Shown in pieces: positions 15,944-24,164 of a DNA stretch of 64,000 bases. The first letter of the stretch is position 1. Each line of letters begins with the position of its first letter. The stretch is taken from NCBI RefSeq assembly GCF_021044585.1, contig NZ_CP087998.1, forward strand, positions 868,001-932,000, read 5' to 3'. A program made the translations under genes and the position numbers. Under the pieces are notes generated by a model. That model ran no database searches and was not told the DNA's origin. It saw only the letters and a program-made list of their open reading frames with translations. Origin of the DNA: Sulfurimonas sp. HSL-3221 (lineage in GTDB: Bacteria; Campylobacterota; Campylobacteria; Campylobacterales; Sulfurimonadaceae).

Positions 15944-15952
15944 CGGCGAACC

Positions 15953-16447
15953 TTAGTGGGTCTTGACGTAAAGGTTGGCGATATAATCGGAGAGGGCCTC
16001 GACCTGAACGGGTGTCAGATCTTTGACCTGGTTCTGCATCAGGGTTTTCATGGCGCCGCCGTAGGTGCCTTTCTGATAACCGATGATAGCGTCGGCAATG
16101 CGCTTGCTCTCCCATTCGCCGATGACGGCGGACTGGTTCAGGGCCATTTTCTCACCCTGGTTACCGTGGCAGGCGGCGCACTTCTGAAAAAGCAGTGCCG
16201 GAGAAGTTTCGGCAGCGGGAGCGCTTTGGACAACGGGTGCCTTTTCGGCAGCCGCGACCGACGTGTTGTCCGCGGCTTCCTTGACCGGTGTAGGCTCGGA
16301 TACCGGTTCGGCTGCCGGTGCAACTGCCGGTGCGGGCGTTTCAACGGGGGCTTCGGCTTTCGGCGCGGCGGCGGGCGATGTCTTCCTTGAATCGTTACAG
16401 CCGGCGAGCAGGAGGAGGGCGGCCGAAAATGCAAGAGTTCTTATCAA
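15953..16447 (-). CDS. Lipoprotein monoheme cytochrome c (c553-like)
   Basis: Membrane-anchored electron carrier. A TTG start at 16447 is used (AAGG upstream). Lipobox LLLLAGC with Cys16, then about 70 residues of Ala/Pro/Glu-rich linker, then a class I cytochrome c domain with CAACH and a likely distal Met in TYGGAMKTLMQNQ. 164 residues. The long flexible linker would let the heme domain reach partners across the periplasm. Followed by two tiny membrane protein genes. Confidence 0.85.
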   Translation of the reverse strand: MIRTLAFSAALLLLAGCNDSRKTSPAAAPKAEAPVETPAPAVAPAAEPVSEPTPVKEAADNTSVAAAEKAPVVQSAPAAETSPALLFQKCAACHGNQGEKMALNQSAVIGEWESKRIADAIIGYQKGTYGGAMKTLMQNQVKDLTPVQVEALSDYIANLYVKTH

Positions 16448-16570
16448 AGGGAGCCTTTTTAAAAAAAGATGCCGCCATTGTACACTGTTAGAGCATTTGG
16501 GTCAAAGGTGCGCTTGAAATTTGTTTTTTGCTATAAAGTCAGCTTAAGCAACATGCGGTTTTTCGGGGGA

Positions 16571-17176
16571 TCAAAGCAGTTCGATCATTCCCCGGTGGAG
16601 TGTGACGACGCCGTGATGCTCGAGCTCTTTGAGCAGTCGGCTGATCACTTCCCGTGATGAGCCGAGGTGGGCGGCAAGCTTTTCATGGGTGATGGGGATA
16701 CGGGGGGTATTCTGCGCATGCAGCCACTCCCGGAGCCGATCGTCCAGTTTCTTGAAACGGACGTCTTCGACCAGTCCGGCCATGCATTCAAGCCGTTTGG
16801 CGAAGAGGGCGAATATGTAGTGCTGGTAGTCGCGCTCGGCCGTGTAGATCTGTTTGACGATCTCGGCGGGGAAGAGGTAGCCGCTGATCGGCCCGTCGGC
16901 GACGGCGCTCCCGATGGCAGGGGTCCCGGTAAAGGCGCTGTTGAGGTTGACGTTGCACTGTTCTCCGGGGCCGAGAAAGTAGAGGGTGATCTCCTGCCCC
17001 GATTCGTGGAGCCGGAAGACGCGGATACTCCCTTCGCCGAGAAAGAGGACCTGCGCGCAGCGGTCACCCTGGCCGAAGAGCTCCGCGCCGCTTGGGAGCC
17101 GGACCGCCCCCGCGTGGGCATCGACGAGGCGTCGAGATTCAGGTGAGAGGCGGCCGTAGCATGGGAAAGGTTCCAT
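16571..17176 (-). CDS. Crp/Fnr-family transcriptional regulator
   Basis: 201 residues from ATG 17176 (AAGGAG five bases upstream); an in-frame extension further upstream lies over the promoter. The N-terminal cyclic-nucleotide-type beta barrel is seen around VLFLGEGSIRVFRL and ITLYFLGPGEQ. The C-terminal winged helix-turn-helix is ITHEKLAAHLGSSREVISRLL. There is no Fnr-type cysteine cluster at the N-terminus, so an oxygen-sensing cluster is unlikely. It is divergent from the aminotransferase gene. The signal and targets are unknown; the neighbouring cytochrome operon is a candidate. Confidence 0.88.
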   Translation of the reverse strand: MEPFPCYGRLSPESRRLVDAHAGAVRLPSGAELFGQGDRCAQVLFLGEGSIRVFRLHESGQEITLYFLGPGEQCNVNLNSAFTGTPAIGSAVADGPISGYLFPAEIVKQIYTAERDYQHYIFALFAKRLECMAGLVEDVRFKKLDDRLREWLHAQNTPRIPITHEKLAAHLGSSREVISRLLKELEHHGVVTLHRGMIELL

Positions 17177-17217
17177 CGGGCTCCTTTCGGGGGTTTGACG
17201 GCCCCCGGTGCTGCAAA

Positions 17218-17252
17218 AGTATAGCAGATTATAATGGGTCACAAAGTATAAT
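17218..17252. promoter_or_regulatory. Divergent promoter region, regulator and aminotransferase
   Basis: Plus strand has TATAAT at 17230-17235 and at 17247-17252, 24-47 bases before the aminotransferase ATG. Minus strand has TATACT at 17223-17218 facing the Crp/Fnr gene. The overlap would allow the regulator to affect both directions. Confidence 0.45.
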
Positions 17253-17276
17253 AGAGCCAAAAAAATCAGGACGAGA

Positions 17277-18416
17277 ATGCAGTTTGAATCCTACCCGTTC
17301 GAAAAACTAAGTGCCCTGCTCGATCCCATCGAGCCCAACAGCGCCTACGCCCCGCTGACGCTGACCATCGGCGAGCCGCAGTTCGAGACCCCGGCCTTTA
17401 TCCGGAATGCGCTGTGCGGCAGTGCCGACACCCTGCGCCGCTATCCGAAAACGGCGGGGGAGGAGATGCTCAACGGCGCCATGCGCGATTTCGTCGCACG
17501 CCGTTTCGGCGTGACGCTGGCAAACGACCAGCTCGTCTCCTGTTTCGGGACCCGAGAGGTGCTTTTCAATTTCCCCCAGTACCTCCTGTTTGACAAGCCC
17601 GATCCGGTCATGACCTTTACGAATCCCTTCTACCAGATCTACGAAGGGGCGGCGATCGCCAGCCGCGCGAAGGTGAACTACCTTAACCTCGACGCCGCCA
17701 ACGGTTTCAAACCGCAGGTCGATCCGGCGGTCCTGCAGTCGAGCGACCTGGTGATCCTCAACTTCCCGAACAATCCGACCAGCAGCTGCCTCTCCCTCGA
17801 GGAGCTGGGCGAATGGGTCAAGCTGGCGCTGGAGTACGATTTCGTACTACTTAACGACGAGTGCTACAGCGAGATCTACCCGAACGAAGCCCCGGCGGGC
17901 ATCCTGGAAGCGAGCGCGGCCGTCGGCAACACGGCGTTCAAGAACGTCCTGGCGCTCAACTCCATCTCCAAGCGCTCCAGCGCCCCGGGGCTGCGCAGCG
18001 GGTTTATCGCCGGCGATGCAACGATCCTGGAGGGGTACCGCCAGTACCGTACCTACATCGGCTGCGCGTCACCGCTGCCGCTGCAGACCGCCGCGGCGGC
18101 GGCCTGGGCGGATGAGGCGCATGTGGCCGAGGCCCGGGCCGTCTACCGCGAGAACTTCGAGATCGCGAAGGCAATCCTCGGCACGGCGGTCCCGGAGGCG
18201 ACCTTCTACCTCTGGCTGGAGGTGGACGACGCGATCGCCTTTACCGAAAAGCTCTACCGCGACTACAACCTGAAGGTCCTGCCGGGCGAATACCTGGCCC
18301 GTACCGACGTCAACGGCAACAACCCGGGCAGGGGGCGCATCCGCATCGCGCTCGTCGAGAGCCCGGAGCGCACGCGCATGGCGCTCGAACGTATCAAGGA
18401 GGCGATGAATGGATAA
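17277..18416 (+). CDS. dapC: Class I/II aminotransferase, probable succinyldiaminopimelate aminotransferase
   Basis: PLP enzyme. 379 residues; PLP-fold landmarks are FPNNPTSSCLSLEEL, LLNDECYSEIY and the Schiff-base lysine segment NSISKRSSAPGLRSGF; the terminal arginine region is GRGRIRIALVESPERT. In Campylobacterota the aminotransferase in this position is annotated as the DapC step of lysine/diaminopimelate synthesis, which fits the murC downstream. Substrate is inferred, not read. It overlaps the next gene by eight bases. Confidence 0.8.
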   Translation: MQFESYPFEKLSALLDPIEPNSAYAPLTLTIGEPQFETPAFIRNALCGSADTLRRYPKTAGEEMLNGAMRDFVARRFGVTLANDQLVSCFGTREVLFNFPQYLLFDKPDPVMTFTNPFYQIYEGAAIASRAKVNYLNLDAANGFKPQVDPAVLQSSDLVILNFPNNPTSSCLSLEELGEWVKLALEYDFVLLNDECYSEIYPNEAPAGILEASAAVGNTAFKNVLALNSISKRSSAPGLRSGFIAGDATILEGYRQYRTYIGCASPLPLQTAAAAAWADEAHVAEARAVYRENFEIAKAILGTAVPEATFYLWLEVDDAIAFTEKLYRDYNLKVLPGEYLARTDVNGNNPGRGRIRIALVESPERTRMALERIKEAMNG

Positions 18417-18894
18417 GGCCGAAGCGCTGAAAGCGAAGATCCTCAAGGCGCAGGAGGCGGCGGATATCGCCGGGCTCTACGTCCTGGAGCAGGAGGCGAA
18501 CGAATGTTTTGACGAAAAGATGCTGATCGCCTATTACGCCAATATCCTGGACCTGGCGCTGGAAAACCTCACAGACGCCCTGGGGGCCGCACGCCGCATG
18601 CAGATGACGGATGTGAAAGATTTTGCCACGCTGCGGGCCCTGTACGAGTATGCCGTGGAGCATTACAGTGCCGGCAAGGCCGCCGATGCGGCGGCGCTTT
18701 TCGAGATCCTGGCGGGGCTCAGCGACGACGCCCGTTTTTCCGAAGCGATGACGCGGCACAAGGCGTACGCCGAGCGGATACCCGATTTCGGCCAGTTCCT
18801 CGACGACGCGGCGGACCTGGAAGCAACCCAGCAAAACGGGACCTTCTATATCAGCGCGTTCCGCGTTGACGACAACGGGACGGGCGAATCGTGA
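18409..18894 (+). CDS. Conserved-looking helical protein between dapC and murC
   Basis: 161 residues, acidic and mostly helical with an Ala-rich TPR-like feel (AADIAGLYVLEQEANECF, AAALFEILAGLSDDARF). No signal peptide or membrane segment. Overlaps dapC by eight bases and murC by four, so it is translated within the same operon. Not assigned to a family. Confidence 0.75.
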   Translation: MDKAEALKAKILKAQEAADIAGLYVLEQEANECFDEKMLIAYYANILDLALENLTDALGAARRMQMTDVKDFATLRALYEYAVEHYSAGKAADAAALFEILAGLSDDARFSEAMTRHKAYAERIPDFGQFLDDAADLEATQQNGTFYISAFRVDDNGTGES

Positions 18895-20198
18895 AGATCC
18901 ATTTTATCGGCATCGGGGGGATCGGCATCTCCGGATTGGCGCAGTACATGGACCATAAAGGCAACAAGGTCAGCGGCAGCGATATCGCGGAGAACCGTAT
19001 TGTACGGCAGTTGAAAGAGAAGGGGGTCGCCATCACCATCCCCCACGATGCCAGCGCGATCACGGACCAGGACCTCGTCGTGCATTCGGCGATTATCAAA
19101 CCGACCAATGTCGAAGTCGCGGCGGCGAAAGCGAAAGGGATCGAGGTGCTCCCGCGCCGCGAAGCGCTGCTGCGCATCCTGCAGGACAAAGAGGTCTATG
19201 CCGTGGCGGGGGCCCACGGCAAAAGCACGACGTCGGCGATCCTGGCGGCCATCATGGAAGGGTCCGCCATTATCGGGGCCGAGTCCAAGGCGTTCGGCTC
19301 GAACGTACGCTACAACGATACGAATGACCGGCTCATCTTCGAAGCGGACGAGAGCGACGGCAGTTTTCTGAACGCCAACCCCTACTGCGCCATCGTCACC
19401 AACGCCGAACCCGAGCACATGGAGTATTACGAGTACGACTACGACCGTTTCTATGACGCCTATCGCCGCTTTATCGCTTCGGCCGCGATCCGGGTCATCA
19501 ATGCGGAGGATGAATTTCTCTCGACCATAGAAGGCGATGCGATCCGGCTCTATCCCAGCCGGGACATCTCGGAGGTGGAATACGTGTTGCACGACGGCGA
19601 ACCGCATACGCGCTTCCGCCTGAAAGATCTGGGGAGCTTCGACGTCTGGGGCTTCGGCGAGCATATCGCCCTCGATGCGGCGCTGGCGATTCTCGCCGCA
19701 GTTGAGACGATGCCCGTGGAAACGGTCCGCGAGAAGATCCTCGGCTACCGAGGGATCAAGAAGCGCTTCGACATTATCGACGGCGGGGAGAAATGCGTTC
19801 TGATCGACGATTACGGCCACCACCCCACCGAGATCGCTGCGACGATGGCCTCGGCGCGCACCTATGCCCGCCTGCTGGGTCTGGAGACGATTACGGCAGT
19901 CTGGCAGCCCCACAAGTATTCGCGCACCATCGACAACCTCGAGGCGTTTTCGCATTGTTTCGAGGGGGTGGACCGTCTGATCATCCTGCCGGTCTGGGCG
20001 GCGGGGGAAGAGCCCCGCATCATCGATTTCGAAGGGGTTTTCAGCGCCTACAGCCCGCTGCTGGCCGACCGCGTCAAACGCAGCGGTTGCGGTCTTGAAG
20101 TGCTCAAAGAGGGTACAATTGTCGAAACGCCGGCATCGGGCCTGATCATCGGCTTCGGCGCCGGGGACATTACCTACCAGCTCCGGGGAGAAAAATGA
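18891..20198 (+). CDS. murC: UDP-N-acetylmuramate--L-alanine ligase
   Basis: Adds L-Ala to UDP-MurNAc, the first stem-peptide step. GTG 18891 overlaps the previous stop (GTGA). 435 residues: N-terminal nucleotide-binding HFIGIGGIGISGLAQYM, ATP loop GAHGKSTTS near residue 107, EADESDGSF, and the C-terminal domain with DDYGHHPTEIAAT and WQPHKYSRT. All match MurC rather than other Mur ligases. Overlaps the next gene by four bases. Confidence 0.96.
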   Translation: MKIHFIGIGGIGISGLAQYMDHKGNKVSGSDIAENRIVRQLKEKGVAITIPHDASAITDQDLVVHSAIIKPTNVEVAAAKAKGIEVLPRREALLRILQDKEVYAVAGAHGKSTTSAILAAIMEGSAIIGAESKAFGSNVRYNDTNDRLIFEADESDGSFLNANPYCAIVTNAEPEHMEYYEYDYDRFYDAYRRFIASAAIRVINAEDEFLSTIEGDAIRLYPSRDISEVEYVLHDGEPHTRFRLKDLGSFDVWGFGEHIALDAALAILAAVETMPVETVREKILGYRGIKKRFDIIDGGEKCVLIDDYGHHPTEIAATMASARTYARLLGLETITAVWQPHKYSRTIDNLEAFSHCFEGVDRLIILPVWAAGEEPRIIDFEGVFSAYSPLLADRVKRSGCGLEVLKEGTIVETPASGLIIGFGAGDITYQLRGEK

Positions 20199-20524
20199 GT
20201 TACGTCTATATCGTCGCCGTCATTGCACTGCTCTATGCGGGGATGCACTTCTTTACCGAACTGAGCCACCGCCAGAAGCTCTCCATGGCCGCTGTAGTGC
20301 TGCTCATCATCATGGGCGCAGTGGCCTGGAACCGCTCCGTGGATGCGCAGCAGGAGCATGTCCGTGCCGTCATTTTGAAATTCAACCAGCACCAGACGCT
20401 TGAATGCCGCGGGGTGGAGGTCAGTGACCGCACCTTTACGCTCAGCGTCGGCACCCAGAGCTTTATCGCCAACGCGGGCACACCCCACGCCGGTCAGATC
20501 TTCGACGCCGCAGGGTGCCGATGA
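20195..20524 (+). CDS. Small membrane protein between murC and mutS2
   Basis: 109 residues starting MSYVYIVAVIALLYAGMHFF, a first helix, then a second helix near residues 31-47 and a soluble C-terminal part with two cysteines. ATG overlaps the murC stop and its own stop overlaps the mutS2 start, so it is a tightly coupled operon member. Function not known. Confidence 0.75.
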   Translation: MSYVYIVAVIALLYAGMHFFTELSHRQKLSMAAVVLLIIMGAVAWNRSVDAQQEHVRAVILKFNQHQTLECRGVEVSDRTFTLSVGTQSFIANAGTPHAGQIFDAAGCR

Positions 20525-22728
20525 GCGCTTTCGGCCATCTGCTCGATCAGCTCGATCTTCAGGCCCACGTCGCCGAGATCGAAAGCTTCCTCAGCCGTAA
20601 AAAGCCCCTCTATATCGAAGGGGACCAGGGACGCCACTACCAGTACATCCGCGCCCTTGACGCCCTCGAATTTCCCGCCCCGCCGAAAACGACCGCCTTC
20701 GATACGATCCTGATCCACCTGAAAAAGCAGGGGGTGCTCAGTTTCGAACAGATCTTCGAGCTTATCAAGGTCGTACGCTACTTCCGCACCCTGCGCAACA
20801 AAGGCTTCGAAGGGATCATCGGGGAGTGGATGGCCTCCGTCGTCATCCCCGACAGCTTCAAGGAGGTCGAGCGCCACTTTGATGAGAAGGGACACTTCAA
20901 AGAGGAGCTCGACGAGGAGCTCTTCGCGATCGCCGAACGGATCAAGGCGCAGAAGGGCGATATCGCGGCGCAGATGAAACGGCTGCTCTATGCGGACAGG
21001 CTACGCAGCTACCTCGTCGATACCCAGGTGCACTACATCAACGACGAGGAGTGTCTGCTGGTGCGCGGCGGTTTCAGCGCCGTGCTCAAAGGCAGCGTCG
21101 TGGGCCGGACGGGGGCGGGCTTCTTCTACGTTACCCCCGACACCCTGCTCAAATCGAAAGAACAGATCCGCGCCCTGACCCAGGAGCGCGATGCACGCTA
21201 CTACGAGTACGCCAAGGGCTTCTCGGCGCAGCTGCGCGAATTGCAGCCCTTTATCGGCTTTATCGACAAAGAGTTCGACCGCCTGGACCACTACCAGGCC
21301 CGGGTGCTTTTCGCCCGTGCCAAAGGGCTGCATATTGTCGCGGCACAGCCGGGCGAGGCGATCGTGCTTGAGTCCTTCGAGCACCCGGCCCTCTCCAACC
21401 CCAAACCCGTCAGCCTCGATTTCAGCGCTTCGGTGCTGATGATCACCGGGGTCAACGCGGGGGGAAAGACGATGCTGCTCAAATCGATCCTCTCGGCGGC
21501 GCTGATGGCCAAGTACCTGTTGCCGATGAAGCTCAATCCCCACCGTTCGCGCATCGGGTCGTTCAAACAGATCGAAGCGGTCATCGACGATCCCCAGAAC
21601 GTCCGCAACGACATCTCCACCTTCGCCGGGCGGATGCAGCAGTTCTCCCGCCTTTTCGAACGCAAATCGGCCCTGGTCGGGGTCGACGAGATCGAACTGG
21701 GTACGGACAGCGACGAAGCGGCGGCGCTTTTCAAGGTGATCCTCGACGACCTGATCCGCCGGGGGCAGAAGATCGTCGTCACGACCCACCACAAACGGCT
21801 CGCCTCACTGATGGCCGACCGCGACGACGTCGAATTGGTTGCCGCGGTCTACGACGAGGAGCGCCGGGTCCCCACCTATGACTTCCTGCAGGGGATCATC
21901 GGCAAAAGCTACGCCTTCGAGACGGCCCTGCGCTATGGGATCGCCCAGGGGATCGTCGTGCGCGCCAAGGAGGTCTACGGCGAGCAGCACGAGAAGCTCA
22001 ACCTCCTTATCGAACGAGGGAGCGAACTGGAGCGGGCGCTGCGGCGCAAACACGCCGACGCGGACGAACGGCTGGAGCGGCTGGAGGAGCGGGAGCGTGC
22101 ACTGAAGGATGAACGCGAGACCCTGCGCCGGGAGTACGAGGAGCTCGAACGCCGCCTGCGCGGCGAGTTCCGGCAGGCGATCGACAGCGCCAAAGCGGCG
22201 GCCAAGGCCGGGGATACGGCGGCGATCCACCGGGCGATGAACGAAGCCAACAAACAGCTGCCCGAAAAGCGCGAAGCGAAGCAGAAAACGGCCCCCGTCG
22301 CCCTCAACGTCGGAGATGAGGTCAAGTACCGCAAGCAGCGCGGCGTCATCGTCGCGCTCAAAGAGAAGGAAGCGACGATCGAGGTCGAGGGGATGCGGCT
22401 GCGGGTACGGCGCAACGAACTCAAGCCCGCCGGAAAGGCGGCTGCGCCCAAACCGAAGGTACAGGTGAGCAACAAGGTCGAAAAACGCGGCGGACTCAAG
22501 CTCGACCTGCACGGCATGCGGGCCGAACAGGCCCGTGAAAAGATGGACGTCTTCATCTCGGACGCCCTCATCCAGGGGTGGGACGAGGTGATCATCTACC
22601 ACGGCATCGGCACGGGCAAGCTCGCCTATGCCGTCAAAGAGTTCCTCAAAGAACACCCCAGCGTCAAAAGTTTCGAAGACGCCCCCCCGCAGCTGGGCGG
22701 TTTCGGGGCAAAAATCGTTCACCTCTGA
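20521..22728 (+). CDS. mutS2: MutS2-family ATPase with Smr nuclease domain
   Basis: DNA- or ribosome-acting MutS paralogue. ATG 20521 overlaps the upstream stop (ATGA). 735 residues: MutS core, Walker A GVNAGGKTMLLKS near residue 310, Walker B region ALVGVDEIELGTD, signature THHKRLASL, a long charged coiled coil around 490-590, a KOW-like patch (VGDEVKYRKQRGVI), and the C-terminal Smr domain with LDLHGMRAEQA and HGIGTGKL. Helicobacter MutS2 protects against oxidative DNA damage and limits recombination; Bacillus MutS2 rescues collided ribosomes. Confidence 0.95.
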   Translation: MSAFGHLLDQLDLQAHVAEIESFLSRKKPLYIEGDQGRHYQYIRALDALEFPAPPKTTAFDTILIHLKKQGVLSFEQIFELIKVVRYFRTLRNKGFEGIIGEWMASVVIPDSFKEVERHFDEKGHFKEELDEELFAIAERIKAQKGDIAAQMKRLLYADRLRSYLVDTQVHYINDEECLLVRGGFSAVLKGSVVGRTGAGFFYVTPDTLLKSKEQIRALTQERDARYYEYAKGFSAQLRELQPFIGFIDKEFDRLDHYQARVLFARAKGLHIVAAQPGEAIVLESFEHPALSNPKPVSLDFSASVLMITGVNAGGKTMLLKSILSAALMAKYLLPMKLNPHRSRIGSFKQIEAVIDDPQNVRNDISTFAGRMQQFSRLFERKSALVGVDEIELGTDSDEAAALFKVILDDLIRRGQKIVVTTHHKRLASLMADRDDVELVAAVYDEERRVPTYDFLQGIIGKSYAFETALRYGIAQGIVVRAKEVYGEQHEKLNLLIERGSELERALRRKHADADERLERLEERERALKDERETLRREYEELERRLRGEFRQAIDSAKAAAKAGDTAAIHRAMNEANKQLPEKREAKQKTAPVALNVGDEVKYRKQRGVIVALKEKEATIEVEGMRLRVRRNELKPAGKAAAPKPKVQVSNKVEKRGGLKLDLHGMRAEQAREKMDVFISDALIQGWDEVIIYHGIGTGKLAYAVKEFLKEHPSVKSFEDAPPQLGGFGAKIVHL

Positions 22729-22734
22729 TATAAT
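22729..22734 (+). promoter_or_regulatory. Putative -10 box for the barrel/RND transcript
   Basis: TATAAT immediately after the mutS2 stop. Transcription would begin near 22741, leaving about 57 bases before GTG 22800. The in-frame ATG at 22743 would then be leaderless. Confidence 0.5.
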
Positions 22735-22799
22735 ATCCACTAATGTACTTGGCCCGGGAACGCCTTGCTGCCGGGCCGGATGGAGAGGTGACGTCTACT

Positions 22800-24164
22800 G
22801 TGAACCGTCTTGCTGCCGTGACGCTGGCCTTGGGAGTGATAGGGGGGTGCGCGCAACTGGACGGAAAAGAGATATCCTCCGCGGCGACCGGCCTGCCCGG
22901 AAGCCTTTCCCTCAAGCAATCCTTTGTAGTGCGGCAACTCGACAACGGCGCTACCTACCCGCAGACCCCCTATGTCCTGACATTGAGCGAAGGCAACTAC
23001 GAGCAGGGACAGTACCGCATCGACGGCGGGCTCCTGCTCTACAAGGGGCATGGCGGCAGCGGCGTGAGCCTCAACCAGATAGCCCTGGTCTACTGGGGAG
23101 ATGATTTCGACTTTAGGATAGGCAAATTCGTTTCCAAAACGGGGGTGCTTGACTATCTGAGCGGCATGGACCTTCTCAACCCGGTCCAGGTGGACTTTTT
23201 TGACGATCCGAATATCAACCTCCGAAGGCTCCCGCAGTGGATGGCGGAGCTCTCCTGCTTCGTCGGGGAGAGTGCTCTGCTCAGAGTGACTCTCCAGCCC
23301 TTTGATGGGCGGACACAGAGCTACATTTCGACGTATGTGGGATACCTGCTCGACAGTTACCTTCCGGACTATTTTGAACAGCTCAGCCGAAACAGTGCGG
23401 AAGGGACGGCGATCTACCGGGAAGTGTTCCTGCCGCTGTACCGCGACGGCATCAGCCCCGCGCTCAAAAGCGATATCGACGCGCAGTACAACGAGCGCGG
23501 GCTGGCTGTCGAAAAAAGCACGATCCAGGTGCTTGCCGAGAGCAGCGATGCGGGGACCACGCTCGGCGCGGTCTGGACGAACCGCTACTCGGAGGTACCC
23601 TATATAGAGGTCGATCAGCAGCTGCTTGACTTGATCGGGGCGCTTCCGGATGGACAAAACAGCGGAGAATCGTTCCGGGCGTACCTGGATCAGCCGGACC
23701 TCAACCCCATCAAGGGTGTCAGGGGCTTTCGCTACAACCAGTACTCCCTCTATGCGGAGGGTACGGTCAATACGTACGGCGTTCGCGCCGAAGCGAGTGT
23801 GCGCGACAGGGTGCCGACACTCAACACCTTCAGCCCCCTCGCCATGGTCGGTTTCGGGGTGGACCGGCAGGCGGGGAGCTCCTATTTCGACCTGGAGGTG
23901 CAGTGGGGCTACCTCAAACAGTACCGCCAGAGCGTGCTGGCGACCGTATTGCTGAACAAGTTCGACCTGACGGTCTACAGGGGGGTGGCCGTGCGTTTCG
24001 ACCACTACCTGATCACCGGCTGGTATGCGGGCAACGCCACCGCGGTGATGCTTCCCAATCTCGTGTTCACCCGCGGCGCCTTTGAAGTCGATCTGCATGC
24101 CCTCTACCACTCTGACGACAAAGCGTACAACACCGTCGGGTTTACGCTGAGGGCGACGTTTTGA
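22800..24164 (+). CDS. Outer-membrane beta-barrel protein, DUF1302-like
   Basis: GTG 22800 is preferred: it starts directly at a signal peptide (RLAAVTLALGVIGG) and follows GGAGAGG; ATG 22743 would put 19 polar residues ahead. About 454 residues of alternating strands with many aromatic ends, closing with GFTLRATF, a C-terminal Phe typical of barrels. The stretch LLNPVQVDFFDDPN...RRLPQWMAEL resembles the NPVD/RRPG region of DUF1302 proteins, which accompany RND exporters. The Cys at the end of the signal region may make it a lipoprotein. The RND permease follows with a four-base overlap. Confidence 0.7.
   Translation: MNRLAAVTLALGVIGGCAQLDGKEISSAATGLPGSLSLKQSFVVRQLDNGATYPQTPYVLTLSEGNYEQGQYRIDGGLLLYKGHGGSGVSLNQIALVYWGDDFDFRIGKFVSKTGVLDYLSGMDLLNPVQVDFFDDPNINLRRLPQWMAELSCFVGESALLRVTLQPFDGRTQSYISTYVGYLLDSYLPDYFEQLSRNSAEGTAIYREVFLPLYRDGISPALKSDIDAQYNERGLAVEKSTIQVLAESSDAGTTLGAVWTNRYSEVPYIEVDQQLLDLIGALPDGQNSGESFRAYLDQPDLNPIKGVRGFRYNQYSLYAEGTVNTYGVRAEASVRDRVPTLNTFSPLAMVGFGVDRQAGSSYFDLEVQWGYLKQYRQSVLATVLLNKFDLTVYRGVAVRFDHYLITGWYAGNATAVMLPNLVFTRGAFEVDLHALYHSDDKAYNTVGFTLRATF

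Noticed and set aside
15600-16115. Single long minus-strand frame covering the 30-residue and part of the cytochrome region
   Set aside because: Its upstream part is out of frame with the cytochrome and tiny genes; only the last 69 codons, from a strong ribosome site, are supported.
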